64,000 bases of DNA. Source: Cohnella sp. GbtcB17. GTDB lineage: Bacteria > Bacillota > Bacilli > Paenibacillales > Paenibacillaceae. The translations under genes were made by a program, and so were the position numbers. A model generated the notes under the pieces. That model did not search any database. It was given only the letters and a program-made list of their open reading frames with translations, and was not told the DNA's origin. Of the stretch, positions 17,546 through 24,983 are shown piece by piece (positions within the stretch are counted from its first letter, which is position 1; each line of letters begins with the position of its first letter). The stretch covers positions 1 through 64,000 of the forward strand of contig NZ_JAGXJW010000019.1 in assembly GCF_019091135.1 (NCBI RefSeq). Reading direction: 5' to 3'.

Positions 17546-19018
17546 ATGCCAGCGGAAACGGGGGTTAAACATCGGGTGGCGAAGGACGATACGACGGCTC
17601 AAACGGACGAAAAGGCGTGCGTGACCTTGCCGGCCATCACCGATGCGGTGAAGGAGTGCGCAGACTGTCTCCATGCGAAGCTCGAGGGCAGCGGCGCCGA
17701 CCTGATCTATTTCCCGACGCTCGTCGACCTGGACGCCCTGCAGCGCGACGTGGTACGTCCGCTGTCCCAGGCTTCCGCCGAACAATTGCATACGCTGCTC
17801 TCCGGGGCTCCATACAGGGCCGCGACGGAGCTGAAGTCTTGCCTGAAGGCCGTCATGGACGGTGCCGCCGTCATCTTCGATGGCGCCGACGCCTACCTCT
17901 ATGACGCGCCGAAGTCGATCGGCAGGAAGATCGAGCAGTCGGAAACGGAGACGATCATCACCGGCCCGCATGACGGATTCGTCGAGAGCCTGACGGAAAA
18001 TGTCGGCGTCCTTCGCAAACGGATCCGCAGCCCGAAGCTGAAGTCGATCGAGCTCGAGGTCGGAGAAGTTGCCAACACCCGCGCCGTCCTCATGTATATG
18101 GAGGGAATTGCCAACGAACAATTCGTGCGCATGCTGTCCGAGCGCATTCGGGCGATCGAGATCGACGGCGTATCCGACGCCAACATGCTCGTGCAGCTGA
18201 TCGACGAAAATCCGAATTCCGTTTTCCCGCAGTTTCTGACGACCGAGCGTCCGGACGCCGTCGTCTCCAAGCTCCTCGGCGGCCGCATTGCCGTCATCCT
18301 GGACGGGAGCCCAAGCGTGTTCTCGGCACCGACCGCTTTTCTCGAATTTTTCTCTTCGCCGGACGATTATTACCAACGATGGCCGATCGGCACTGCTTTG
18401 CGCATCCTCAGGCTGATCGGGTTTTTGATCACGATCTGTTTTACGGCCTTCTATGTTTCCGTCACGACGTTTCATTACGAGATGATTCCGCATACGATGC
18501 TGCTCAATCTCGCCGAGTCGAGGAGCAAAGTGCCGTTTCCTCCGCTCATCGAAGCGCTCCTCATGGAGACGACGATCGAGCTGCTGCGGGAAGCCGGCGC
18601 GCGCTTGCCGACGAAGATCGGCCAGACGATCGGCATCGTCGGCGGTATCGTCATCGGACAAGCCGCCGTCCAAGCGGGGTTTACGAGCAATATTTTAATT
18701 ATCGCGGTCGCAATCTCGGCGATCGCCTCGTTCGTCATTCCGAGCTACATTATGAGCGCGTCGCTGCGCCTGATCCGCTTCGGATTGATCGTACTCGCGG
18801 GCTTACTTGGCAACCTGGGCCTTATCTTCGGCATCGGCTTCCTGGTCATCCATATGGCCGGCGTGACTAACCTTGGGGCTTCTTATTTAACGCCAATCGC
18901 ACCTGCGAAGTTTATGGACCTGCTGGACACCTTGGTGAGAGGTCCTTTTTGGGCGCTCAAGAAGCGGCCGAGCTTAAGCCGAACGCCGAACGAGACGCGC
19001 ACGAAAATCAAAAAGTAG
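17546..19018 (+). CDS. Spore germination receptor subunit A, second operon
   Basis: A 490-aa GerA-family protein. I took ATG 17546 (MPAETGVKH); the GGAGGAG beside it is only about 2-3 nt from the codon, so a GTG at 17576 is a possible alternative. The soluble domain has ETEDIITGPHDGF-type sequence (ETIITGPHDGFVESL), GVLRKRIRSPKLK and FPQFLTTERPD. The membrane domain has AFYVSVTTFHYEMIP and LLREAGARLPTKIGQTIG. It is a clear paralogue of the protein at 11771-13222. It heads a second ger operon, so the cell probably senses at least two germinant sets. Confidence 0.92.
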   Translation: MPAETGVKHRVAKDDTTAQTDEKACVTLPAITDAVKECADCLHAKLEGSGADLIYFPTLVDLDALQRDVVRPLSQASAEQLHTLLSGAPYRAATELKSCLKAVMDGAAVIFDGADAYLYDAPKSIGRKIEQSETETIITGPHDGFVESLTENVGVLRKRIRSPKLKSIELEVGEVANTRAVLMYMEGIANEQFVRMLSERIRAIEIDGVSDANMLVQLIDENPNSVFPQFLTTERPDAVVSKLLGGRIAVILDGSPSVFSAPTAFLEFFSSPDDYYQRWPIGTALRILRLIGFLITICFTAFYVSVTTFHYEMIPHTMLLNLAESRSKVPFPPLIEALLMETTIELLREAGARLPTKIGQTIGIVGGIVIGQAAVQAGFTSNILIIAVAISAIASFVIPSYIMSASLRLIRFGLIVLAGLLGNLGLIFGIGFLVIHMAGVTNLGASYLTPIAPAKFMDLLDTLVRGPFWALKKRPSLSRTPNETRTKIKK

Positions 19019-19030
19019 CGGAGGCATCCC

Positions 19031-20125
19031 TTGAAGGAAAAACTGAACGGCTTTCATGTGGCGCTCCTGATCTACATGATCGAGCTCGACGTCACCGTAT
19101 TCATGCTGCCCCGCATGGTCGCCGTCCACATCGGCACGAACGGTTGGATCGGCTATCTGGGCTTGTCGCTCATTGCGGTTTTTAATATTTGGCTCTATCG
19201 TCTTGTTTACCGCGCAGGAGGAGGGCGATCCGTATTCGACATCTCCGAAGCCGTCCTCCCCAAGTTCGTGTTATTCCCGGTCTACGGGATGCTGTCCCTC
19301 CTTTGGCTGGCGCTCGGCGCGTTCGCCGGCAAGAGCTTTGTGCTGGTGTTTCAAACGTTGAGCTTTCAGACCAGCCCGCCGATGCAGATTTTTGCCATCT
19401 ATTGCGTGCTCGTTTTTTTGCTCCTTGGCAAGGATCTCTACAGCATCGTGAAGGCTTCGACCGTATTTTTTCTGCTGTCTATATGGATGATTTTGTTGGC
19501 GCCCTACTTTTTCAAGGATTGGAGCTACCATCGGTTTACGACGTTTTTATTCAAGGGAACGGAAAACGGCTTCAGCTTTTCCGGCCTGCTCGACGTGTAC
19601 ACAGTCTTTATCGGTTACGAACTTTGCGTTTTCCTGTTTCCCTTGTCGGACGTCAAGACGAAGCTGTTTAAGGGTGTTTTCGCCGGCCATGCGCTCATCA
19701 CATTGACGAACTTGATTGCGATTTTGATTTCCTTCGGTTTTTTCAGCTTCGAGGAAGTGAAGATTTTGCAGTTTCCGGTTATTCATACGCTGGAGTACAT
19801 CGAGCTGCCGTTCATCAATCGCGTTGAAAACCTGGTCTTTCCTTTCTTTCTGTACTCCAATCTGGTTACGACCGTCATGTTCGCGTTCGCCGCCCGCAGC
19901 GCGCTCGGTCGCATGCTGCCCCGCGTCGAAGCCAAGCGGTTCGCGCTTCCGCTTGCGGCGGTCCTGTTCGCGCTCGGCTTCTTGCCTTCGATCTTCAGGG
20001 AGGCCGCAGCGCTGATTCGGCTGACGTACTTTACGGAGACCGGCGTCGCGTTTGCGCTGCCCCTGCTCTTGCTTTTGCTCCTCAAGTTCGGCGGCAACAC
20101 GTATAGGGAGGCTTCAGGACGATGA
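19031..20125 (+). CDS. Spore germination receptor subunit B, second operon
   Basis: A 364-aa, ten-helix GerB-family protein starting at TTG 19031, with CGGAGG (19019-19024) 6 nt upstream. TM1 differs strongly from the first operon's copy (LLIYMIELDVTVFMLPRM instead of the GILTLPG type), as expected if the two receptors bind different germinants. It also has LGAFAGKSFVLVFQTL and a Leu-rich last helix. The stop overlaps the next gene by ATGA. Confidence 0.92.
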   Translation: MKEKLNGFHVALLIYMIELDVTVFMLPRMVAVHIGTNGWIGYLGLSLIAVFNIWLYRLVYRAGGGRSVFDISEAVLPKFVLFPVYGMLSLLWLALGAFAGKSFVLVFQTLSFQTSPPMQIFAIYCVLVFLLLGKDLYSIVKASTVFFLLSIWMILLAPYFFKDWSYHRFTTFLFKGTENGFSFSGLLDVYTVFIGYELCVFLFPLSDVKTKLFKGVFAGHALITLTNLIAILISFGFFSFEEVKILQFPVIHTLEYIELPFINRVENLVFPFFLYSNLVTTVMFAFAARSALGRMLPRVEAKRFALPLAAVLFALGFLPSIFREAAALIRLTYFTETGVAFALPLLLLLLLKFGGNTYREASGR

Positions 20126-21240
20126 GAAAAACAGGCGTCGTTTGGTTGCTCGCCATCGCGTTGCTAAGCGGCTGCGACGATCAGAAAATACTCGAGAAAA
20201 TCGGATTCGTACGCTCGATTGTTCTGGAACAGGTCGAGGGTCAGGACAAAGCGTTGAAGGTCACGATCAGTATACCGAAAACGAACCAGACCGAAGCAAT
20301 TGTGTATTCGGATACCGCAAAAAGCTTCAAGCAGGCGAAAATCCACTTCGACATGCAAAACGACCGCAAAATCATGCTCGGTCAGCTGAGACAAGTCATT
20401 TTCGGAGAATCCCTGGCGCGCCAAGGCGTCTGGTTGCCGATGGAGTCGGTCTTTCGCGATCCCGCGATCGGCATTCGCACGCATGTCATCGTCGCCGAGG
20501 GAGACATCGGGCACTTCGTCCGAAGAAGCTACTTGCAGGGCGGCACAATGGGCGAATACCTCGATAACCTGGTGCGCTCGGATCCCGCCACTCGGGGCCA
20601 TTTTGATACCAATTTGCATACGTTTTTGCGGGATTATTACGACGATGGCGTAGAGCCGATCGCCACGATCGTAGGAGAGACGGAATCGGGCCTGAAGATA
20701 AACGGCATCGCCTTGTTCGTCCGGGACCGATACGTGGCCAAAATACGCGCGGACGACGCCATGTACTTTTCGCTGCTTCGCGGGGGTGCCAAAAATATGG
20801 CCTTGTATATGGACGAGGTCGATACGTCTCGCGGTACCGGCAGCATTGCGATGGCCAACGTGACCGGCAAACGCAAGATCAAAATGTTGTCGCCGCCCGA
20901 TCCGAATAACAACAAGCCGGCGCGGATCGTCGTCGAGCTTAAGCTCAAAGGATCATTGATGGAATACGACGATCTGCTGCAGATGAACAATCTTGCCAGT
21001 CAGCCTGCGCTCGAGCAGGCCATGGAGAAATACGTCGCCGACCGATGTCGGCGCCTGATCCGTGAAATGCAAAAGCCCGGCGCGGATGCGATCGGGCTCG
21101 GCAGCTTCGTGCGAGACAAGATGCGTTATGCCGACTGGAAGGCCTTGAATTGGAATGAAACCTTCGCGGAAGCGGACATCAAAGTCGTGGCTGACGTCAA
21201 GATCCGGGATTACGGCCGATTGATCGACGCCAACGCATAG
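20122..21240 (+). CDS. Spore germination receptor lipoprotein subunit C, second operon
   Basis: A 372-aa lipoprotein starting at ATG 20122, overlapping the gerB stop by 4 bp. The lipobox is LLSGC (Cys about 18), followed by DDQKILEKIGFVRSI. This lacks the WDRxEI motif of the first copy and belongs to a divergent GerC branch. Further GerC-like blocks are AKSFKQAKIHFDM, GVWLPMESVFRDPAIG and KINGIALFVRDRYVAKI. It would be anchored on the outer face of the inner spore membrane. It completes the second ger operon. Confidence 0.9.
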   Translation: MRKTGVVWLLAIALLSGCDDQKILEKIGFVRSIVLEQVEGQDKALKVTISIPKTNQTEAIVYSDTAKSFKQAKIHFDMQNDRKIMLGQLRQVIFGESLARQGVWLPMESVFRDPAIGIRTHVIVAEGDIGHFVRRSYLQGGTMGEYLDNLVRSDPATRGHFDTNLHTFLRDYYDDGVEPIATIVGETESGLKINGIALFVRDRYVAKIRADDAMYFSLLRGGAKNMALYMDEVDTSRGTGSIAMANVTGKRKIKMLSPPDPNNNKPARIVVELKLKGSLMEYDDLLQMNNLASQPALEQAMEKYVADRCRRLIREMQKPGADAIGLGSFVRDKMRYADWKALNWNETFAEADIKVVADVKIRDYGRLIDANA

Positions 21241-21338
21241 CGCGTCCAGTGTGACGAAAGTCATTGCCCGAACAGGCGAATTGTGGCAAGCTTGTGGGGT
21301 AAAAGGACGGATAGCGGTCTCTTAGAGGAGGAAACCCC

Positions 21339-22640
21339 ATGAAGTTTGACGATCTTCCCCCGGCCGATCAGATTCTCGAGATGATCGGCCGGATCTACAG
21401 GTTCGGCATGACGACGACGTCCGGCGGCAATCTGTCCGTCCGGGACGACGACGGCGATATATGGATCACGCCAGCCGGCGTAGACAAAGGCACGCTGCGC
21501 AGGGAGGACATCGTTCGCGTGCGCGCGGACGGACGCCATGAAGGCCTGCACAAGCCATCGAGCGAATTTCCGTTTCATCAGGCGATCTACCGCGCGAGAC
21601 CGGATCTTCGCGCCGTCGTGCATGCGCATCCGCCCGCACTGGTCTCGTTCAGCATCGTCCGCAAAGTTCCGAACGTCGACATGCTGCCGGGCGAGCGCGA
21701 GATTTGCGGCGAAGTCGGGATCGCTCCCTATGCGCTGCCCGGAAGCGAGCGGCTCGGCGCGAACATCGCCGCCGTCTTCGCCGAAGGCAAGCGCTGCGTC
21801 ATGCTCGAGAACCACGGCATCGTCGTCGGCGGCGTATCGCTGGCCGACGCCTACAAAGCGTTCGAGACGCTGGAGTTTTGCGCCCGCATGGAGATTCAGG
21901 CTTCCGGCCTCGGCCGTCCTCGCTCCCTGACGGCTGCGCAGCAGGCGCTTGCGGCGTCGGCCGCCGCGGCGCTGCCCGAGCTCCCGCCGCGCCGCGATCC
22001 GATGCCGACCGCCGAGCGAGAGGCGCGCGTGCGGATGCGCGACTTCATCCGCCGCTCCTATGAGCAGCGCCTGTTCACGAGCACGCAGGGCACCTTTTCC
22101 GTGAAGCTGGCGGACGACGCATTCCTGATTACGCCGCACGGACTGGATCGCAAATACCTGGAGCCCGAAGATCTTGTGCTGGTCCGCGAGGGCGCGGCGG
22201 AGCAGGGCAAGCAGCCGAGCCGCTCGGTCCTGCTGCACCGGGCGATCTATGCGCAGCAGCCTCATGCAGGATCGGTGCTGGTCGCCCATTCGCCCTACAC
22301 GATGGCGTTTGCCTTGACGGACCGGCCGTTCGAATCGAAGACGATTCCCGAAGCCTATATCCTGCTGCGAGGCATGCCGAAGCTGCCGTTCGAATCCGTC
22401 TATGAGGCGATCGAGGGGACGGCGGCGCGATTCACGCCGGACGTGCCGCTCGCACTCGTCGAAAACAACTGTGTCATCGCGACGGGCAGCAGCCTGCTGA
22501 ACGCCTTCGACCGGCTCGAGGTCGCGGAGTACAGCGCCAAATCGATCATCGAATCGGCGAATCTCGGCGCGATCGTTCATATGGACGACGACAGCATCCG
22601 GGATATCGAGCGGGCGTTCGGTCTGCAGCCGTCCACCTGA
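21339..22640 (+). CDS. Tandem class II aldolase/adducin-domain protein, second domain metal-site degenerate
   Basis: A 433-aa protein from ATG 21339 with GAGGAGG upstream, about twice the usual class II aldolase length. Domain 1 (about 1-190) is complete: SGGNLSV, PSSE (E76), HAHP (H95, H97) and ENHG (H159), giving the zinc ligands and general base of fuculose/ribulose-phosphate aldolases and epimerases. Domain 2 (about 228-430) keeps the fold (FLITPHGLD, LHRAIYAQQP) but has S296, V315 and N377 where E, H and H are expected; only H317 remains. It could be a one-active-domain enzyme with a structural or allosteric partner domain. It is the first gene of a short co-oriented catabolic set. Confidence 0.85.
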   Translation: MKFDDLPPADQILEMIGRIYRFGMTTTSGGNLSVRDDDGDIWITPAGVDKGTLRREDIVRVRADGRHEGLHKPSSEFPFHQAIYRARPDLRAVVHAHPPALVSFSIVRKVPNVDMLPGEREICGEVGIAPYALPGSERLGANIAAVFAEGKRCVMLENHGIVVGGVSLADAYKAFETLEFCARMEIQASGLGRPRSLTAAQQALAASAAAALPELPPRRDPMPTAEREARVRMRDFIRRSYEQRLFTSTQGTFSVKLADDAFLITPHGLDRKYLEPEDLVLVREGAAEQGKQPSRSVLLHRAIYAQQPHAGSVLVAHSPYTMAFALTDRPFESKTIPEAYILLRGMPKLPFESVYEAIEGTAARFTPDVPLALVENNCVIATGSSLLNAFDRLEVAEYSAKSIIESANLGAIVHMDDDSIRDIERAFGLQPST

Positions 22641-22654
22641 GCCTTTCGCCAACC

Positions 22655-22693
22655 AAAAGCGCTGTCGGAGCATCCGCTTCGGCAGCGCTTTTT
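22655..22693 (+). terminator. Intrinsic terminator after the aldolase-like gene
   Basis: AAAAGCGCTG-type and CAGCGCTTTTT-type arms form an 11-13 bp stem with one mismatch and end in a T tract. The A-rich left arm makes it potentially bidirectional. It lies 15 bp after the stop at 22640. Confidence 0.8.
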
Positions 22694-22706
22694 AATGTTA
22701 TATTGA

Positions 22707-22782
22707 TTTATATCTAACTCATAAATGGATTGACCAACACGCGAATGGAAGATATAATGTCGATAATATCATTCAGATATAA
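22707..22782 (+). promoter_or_regulatory. Candidate operator: three AGATATAA boxes over the promoter
   Basis: AGATATAA occurs at 22750-22757 and 22775-22782 on the plus strand and at 22708-22715 on the minus strand (TTATATCT). The outer copies form a perfect inverted repeat centred between the -35 and -10, and the middle copy overlaps the -10 hexamer. The 1.1-kb-distant GntR-SBP regulator is the obvious candidate ligand, by inference only. In this GC-rich genome the AT-rich boxes could also arise from promoter composition. Confidence 0.4.
22730..22758 (+). promoter_or_regulatory. Near-consensus sigma-A promoter for the esterase-dehydrogenase operon
   Basis: TTGACC (22730-22735) and TATAAT (22753-22758) are separated by exactly 17 nt. 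It is the best vegetative promoter in the window and lies 66 bp before the ATG at 22825, directly after the terminator at 22655-22693. Confidence 0.85.
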
Positions 22783-22824
22783 GTTAATAAATGGAGCAAT
22801 CGGCGAAAAAGGAGCCTGTGCGTC

Positions 22825-23865
22825 ATGGCCTATATATTATCCCAAGTGAACAAAACCGGTCTGCCTCCGCTGCTGGCGGGGATAGCCGACAAGACCCAAT
22901 GGCTGGAAAAGCGGAAGCGCATTCGGGAAACTTGGCTTTCGTACATCGGAGCGCTGCCGGAGCGGCCGGCGGCCAATCTGCGCTATCTGTCTGCGACGGA
23001 GGAAGCAGGTTACACCCGGCACCGCGTCACATACGATACGGTTTACGGCGATACGGTGCCCGCGTACCTGCTCGTGCCGGCTGCGCCGGCGGAAGGCTCC
23101 CGGCCGCAGGCGGGCTATCCGGCCGTCCTTGCGCTTCATCCCACGCACGAGATCGGCAAGGACGACATCGCGATCGTCCCCGGCAGGCCGAACCGCGGCT
23201 ATGCCGTCGAGCTCGTCCTTCGCGGGTACGTCGTGCTTGCGCCGGACGCACTCACGGCGGGCGAGCGGGTGTATCCCGGCTATCCCGCGTTCGACAGCAC
23301 CGCCTTTTACGAGGCGCATCCCGAATGGTCGACCGTCGCCAAAAACGCGACCGATCATATGCAGGGCATCGACGTCCTCGAATCGCTGTCGTTCGTCGAC
23401 CGGCGAGCGATCGGAGCGATCGGCCATTCCTTCGGGGGCTACAACGCTTATTTTCTCGCCGGCCTGGACGATCGCGTCCGCGCCGTCGTATCGAGCTGCG
23501 GCTTCAGTCCCTTCGCGGGCGACCCGCACCCGGATCACTGGGGCTACCGGGACTATCCGTACACGCACATCCCGAAGGTGAGCGCGGATTTGCAGGAGGA
23601 CCGGATTCCGTTCGACTTCCACGAGATCGCCGCGCTGTGCGCGCCCGTGCCCTTCTTTAACTACGCCGGACAGCAGGACGCGATCTTCCCGCATTGGCGT
23701 TCGGTCGCCGAAGGGATGGGGGAACTGGCGAAGCTTTACGGTCTGCTCGGCCGCGAGGACCGGTTCCGGTTCTATCTCGGAGAAGGCATACACGATTTTC
23801 CAGAAGAGATTCGCTTGCTGGCTTATCGTTTCCTGGACCGCTGGCTGAACAAAGAAGGAGAATGA
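22825..23865 (+). CDS. Alpha/beta hydrolase (dienelactone hydrolase/acetyl-xylan-esterase-like)
   Basis: A 346-aa cytosolic alpha/beta hydrolase starting at ATG 22825. The nucleophile elbow is GHSFGG (Ser near 199), the likely acid is the Asp of GQQDAIFPHW, and the catalytic His is in EGIHDFP near the C-terminus. The upstream blocks TVPAYLLVPA, LALHPTHEIGKDD and VLAPDALTAG are typical of peptidase-S9/DLH-like esterases. There is no signal peptide, so it probably removes acyl or lactone groups from imported compounds. It lies 4 bp before a 2-hydroxyacid dehydrogenase gene, under one promoter. Confidence 0.85.
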   Translation: MAYILSQVNKTGLPPLLAGIADKTQWLEKRKRIRETWLSYIGALPERPAANLRYLSATEEAGYTRHRVTYDTVYGDTVPAYLLVPAAPAEGSRPQAGYPAVLALHPTHEIGKDDIAIVPGRPNRGYAVELVLRGYVVLAPDALTAGERVYPGYPAFDSTAFYEAHPEWSTVAKNATDHMQGIDVLESLSFVDRRAIGAIGHSFGGYNAYFLAGLDDRVRAVVSSCGFSPFAGDPHPDHWGYRDYPYTHIPKVSADLQEDRIPFDFHEIAALCAPVPFFNYAGQQDAIFPHWRSVAEGMGELAKLYGLLGREDRFRFYLGEGIHDFPEEIRLLAYRFLDRWLNKEGE

Positions 23866-23869
23866 TCCG

Positions 23870-24868
23870 ATGCACCCGCTGAAAATCGTCATGCTGCAAA
23901 GCCGTCATTTTACGGACCGCATCTTTACCGAAGCCCATCTGGCGCGAATCCGGCAATTCGGCGAGCTGGTCGTCAACGATACCGTAGGCAATCCGACGCC
24001 GGCGCAAGCGGCCGAGCTGGCCGAAGGCGCGGACGTCATCATCACGTCCTGGGGCTGTCCGCCGCTGGACGCGCACATTCTCGACCGCTGCCCGAAGCTC
24101 GGAATCGCGCTGCACGCGGCCGGTACAGTCAAGCCGATTGTGAGCCCGGAGCTTCCCGCGCGGGGCGTCCGTCTCGGCACGGCGAACGAAGCGCTCGCCC
24201 GCGGCGTGGCGGAGACCGCCCTCGGCCTTGCCATCGTGTCGCTCAAAAACATGTGGCAGCTCGCCCGCAATACGCGCGAGGGCGAATGGGACAAGCAGCG
24301 CGAGCGCGTGCGCGAGCTGTACGAAGTCACCGTCGGCGTCATCGGCGCCGGGCTGTCGGGCCGCCACCTGATCAAGCTGCTTCAGGCGTTCGAGGTTCGG
24401 GTGCTCGTCTACGATCCGTTCGTGAGCGCAGCCGACATCGCCGGCATGGGCGCTGAAAAAGTCGAGCTGGACGACCTGCTGACCGGGTCGGACGTCGTCT
24501 CGATCCATGCGCCGTCGGTCCCGGAGACCGAGCGCATGATGAACGCGCGCACGCTCGGCTTGATGAAGGACGATGCGATTCTGATCAATACGGCGCGAGG
24601 CTCGCTCGTCGACGAAGAGGCGCTGGCGACGGAGCTGCGCAAAGGAAGGCTATGGGCGTGCATCGACGTCACGGATCCCGAGCCGCCCGCAGCCGACCAT
24701 CCGTTTCGCTCGCTGCCGAACGTCACGCTGCTCCCGCATATTGCGGGCGCCGAGAACAACGGCCTGCGCCGGATCGGCGCTTATATCGCAAGCGAGGTCG
24801 AAAAGTACGCGGCGGGCTCGCCGCTCCGGGGAGAGGTCGACGTATCCCAGCTGTTCAGATTGGCCTAA
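23870..24868 (+). CDS. D-isomer-specific 2-hydroxyacid dehydrogenase family protein
   Basis: A 332-aa protein starting at ATG 23870 behind AAGGAG. The N-terminal substrate domain is followed by the NAD-binding fold with GVIGAGLSGRHLIK (GxGxxG, about 160-173). The catalytic residues are Arg of NTARGSLVDE, Glu of VTDPEPP and His of LLPHIAG. It would interconvert a 2-keto acid and a D-2-hydroxy acid in the cytoplasm. Its coupling with an esterase and the nearby aldolase-like protein suggests degradation of a sugar acid or lactone. An atypical N-terminus (QSRHFTDRIF) separates it from the usual phosphoglycerate dehydrogenases. Confidence 0.9.
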   Translation: MHPLKIVMLQSRHFTDRIFTEAHLARIRQFGELVVNDTVGNPTPAQAAELAEGADVIITSWGCPPLDAHILDRCPKLGIALHAAGTVKPIVSPELPARGVRLGTANEALARGVAETALGLAIVSLKNMWQLARNTREGEWDKQRERVRELYEVTVGVIGAGLSGRHLIKLLQAFEVRVLVYDPFVSAADIAGMGAEKVELDDLLTGSDVVSIHAPSVPETERMMNARTLGLMKDDAILINTARGSLVDEEALATELRKGRLWACIDVTDPEPPAADHPFRSLPNVTLLPHIAGAENNGLRRIGAYIASEVEKYAAGSPLRGEVDVSQLFRLA

Positions 24869-24876
24869 CGGTCGTA

Positions 24877-24906
24877 TTGACACTGTACGAAGCGCACTAC
24901 TAAGAT
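24877..24906 (+). promoter_or_regulatory. Promoter before the GntR-SBP gene
   Basis: A perfect TTGACA (24877-24882) and TAAGAT (24901-24906, four of six matches) are separated by 18 nt. The terminator-like hairpin at 24919-24957 lies between this promoter and the gene, so read-through would be needed. Confidence 0.5.
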
Positions 24907-24918
24907 AAGAAGAGCATC

Positions 24919-24957
24919 GGATTCCGACTCGTCCGCGGGTACGCGAATCCTTTTTAT
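24919..24957 (+). terminator. Terminator-like hairpin between the dehydrogenase and GntR-SBP genes
   Basis: A GGATTC (24919-24924)/GAATCC (24945-24950) stem, with a GC-rich loop that may pair further, is followed by TTTTTATTT. It probably ends the esterase-dehydrogenase operon. Because it lies downstream of the promoter at 24877, it might also attenuate the regulator gene. Confidence 0.6.
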
Positions 24958-24983
24958 TTATTGGAGGCGGCAGGGAGAGCGCT

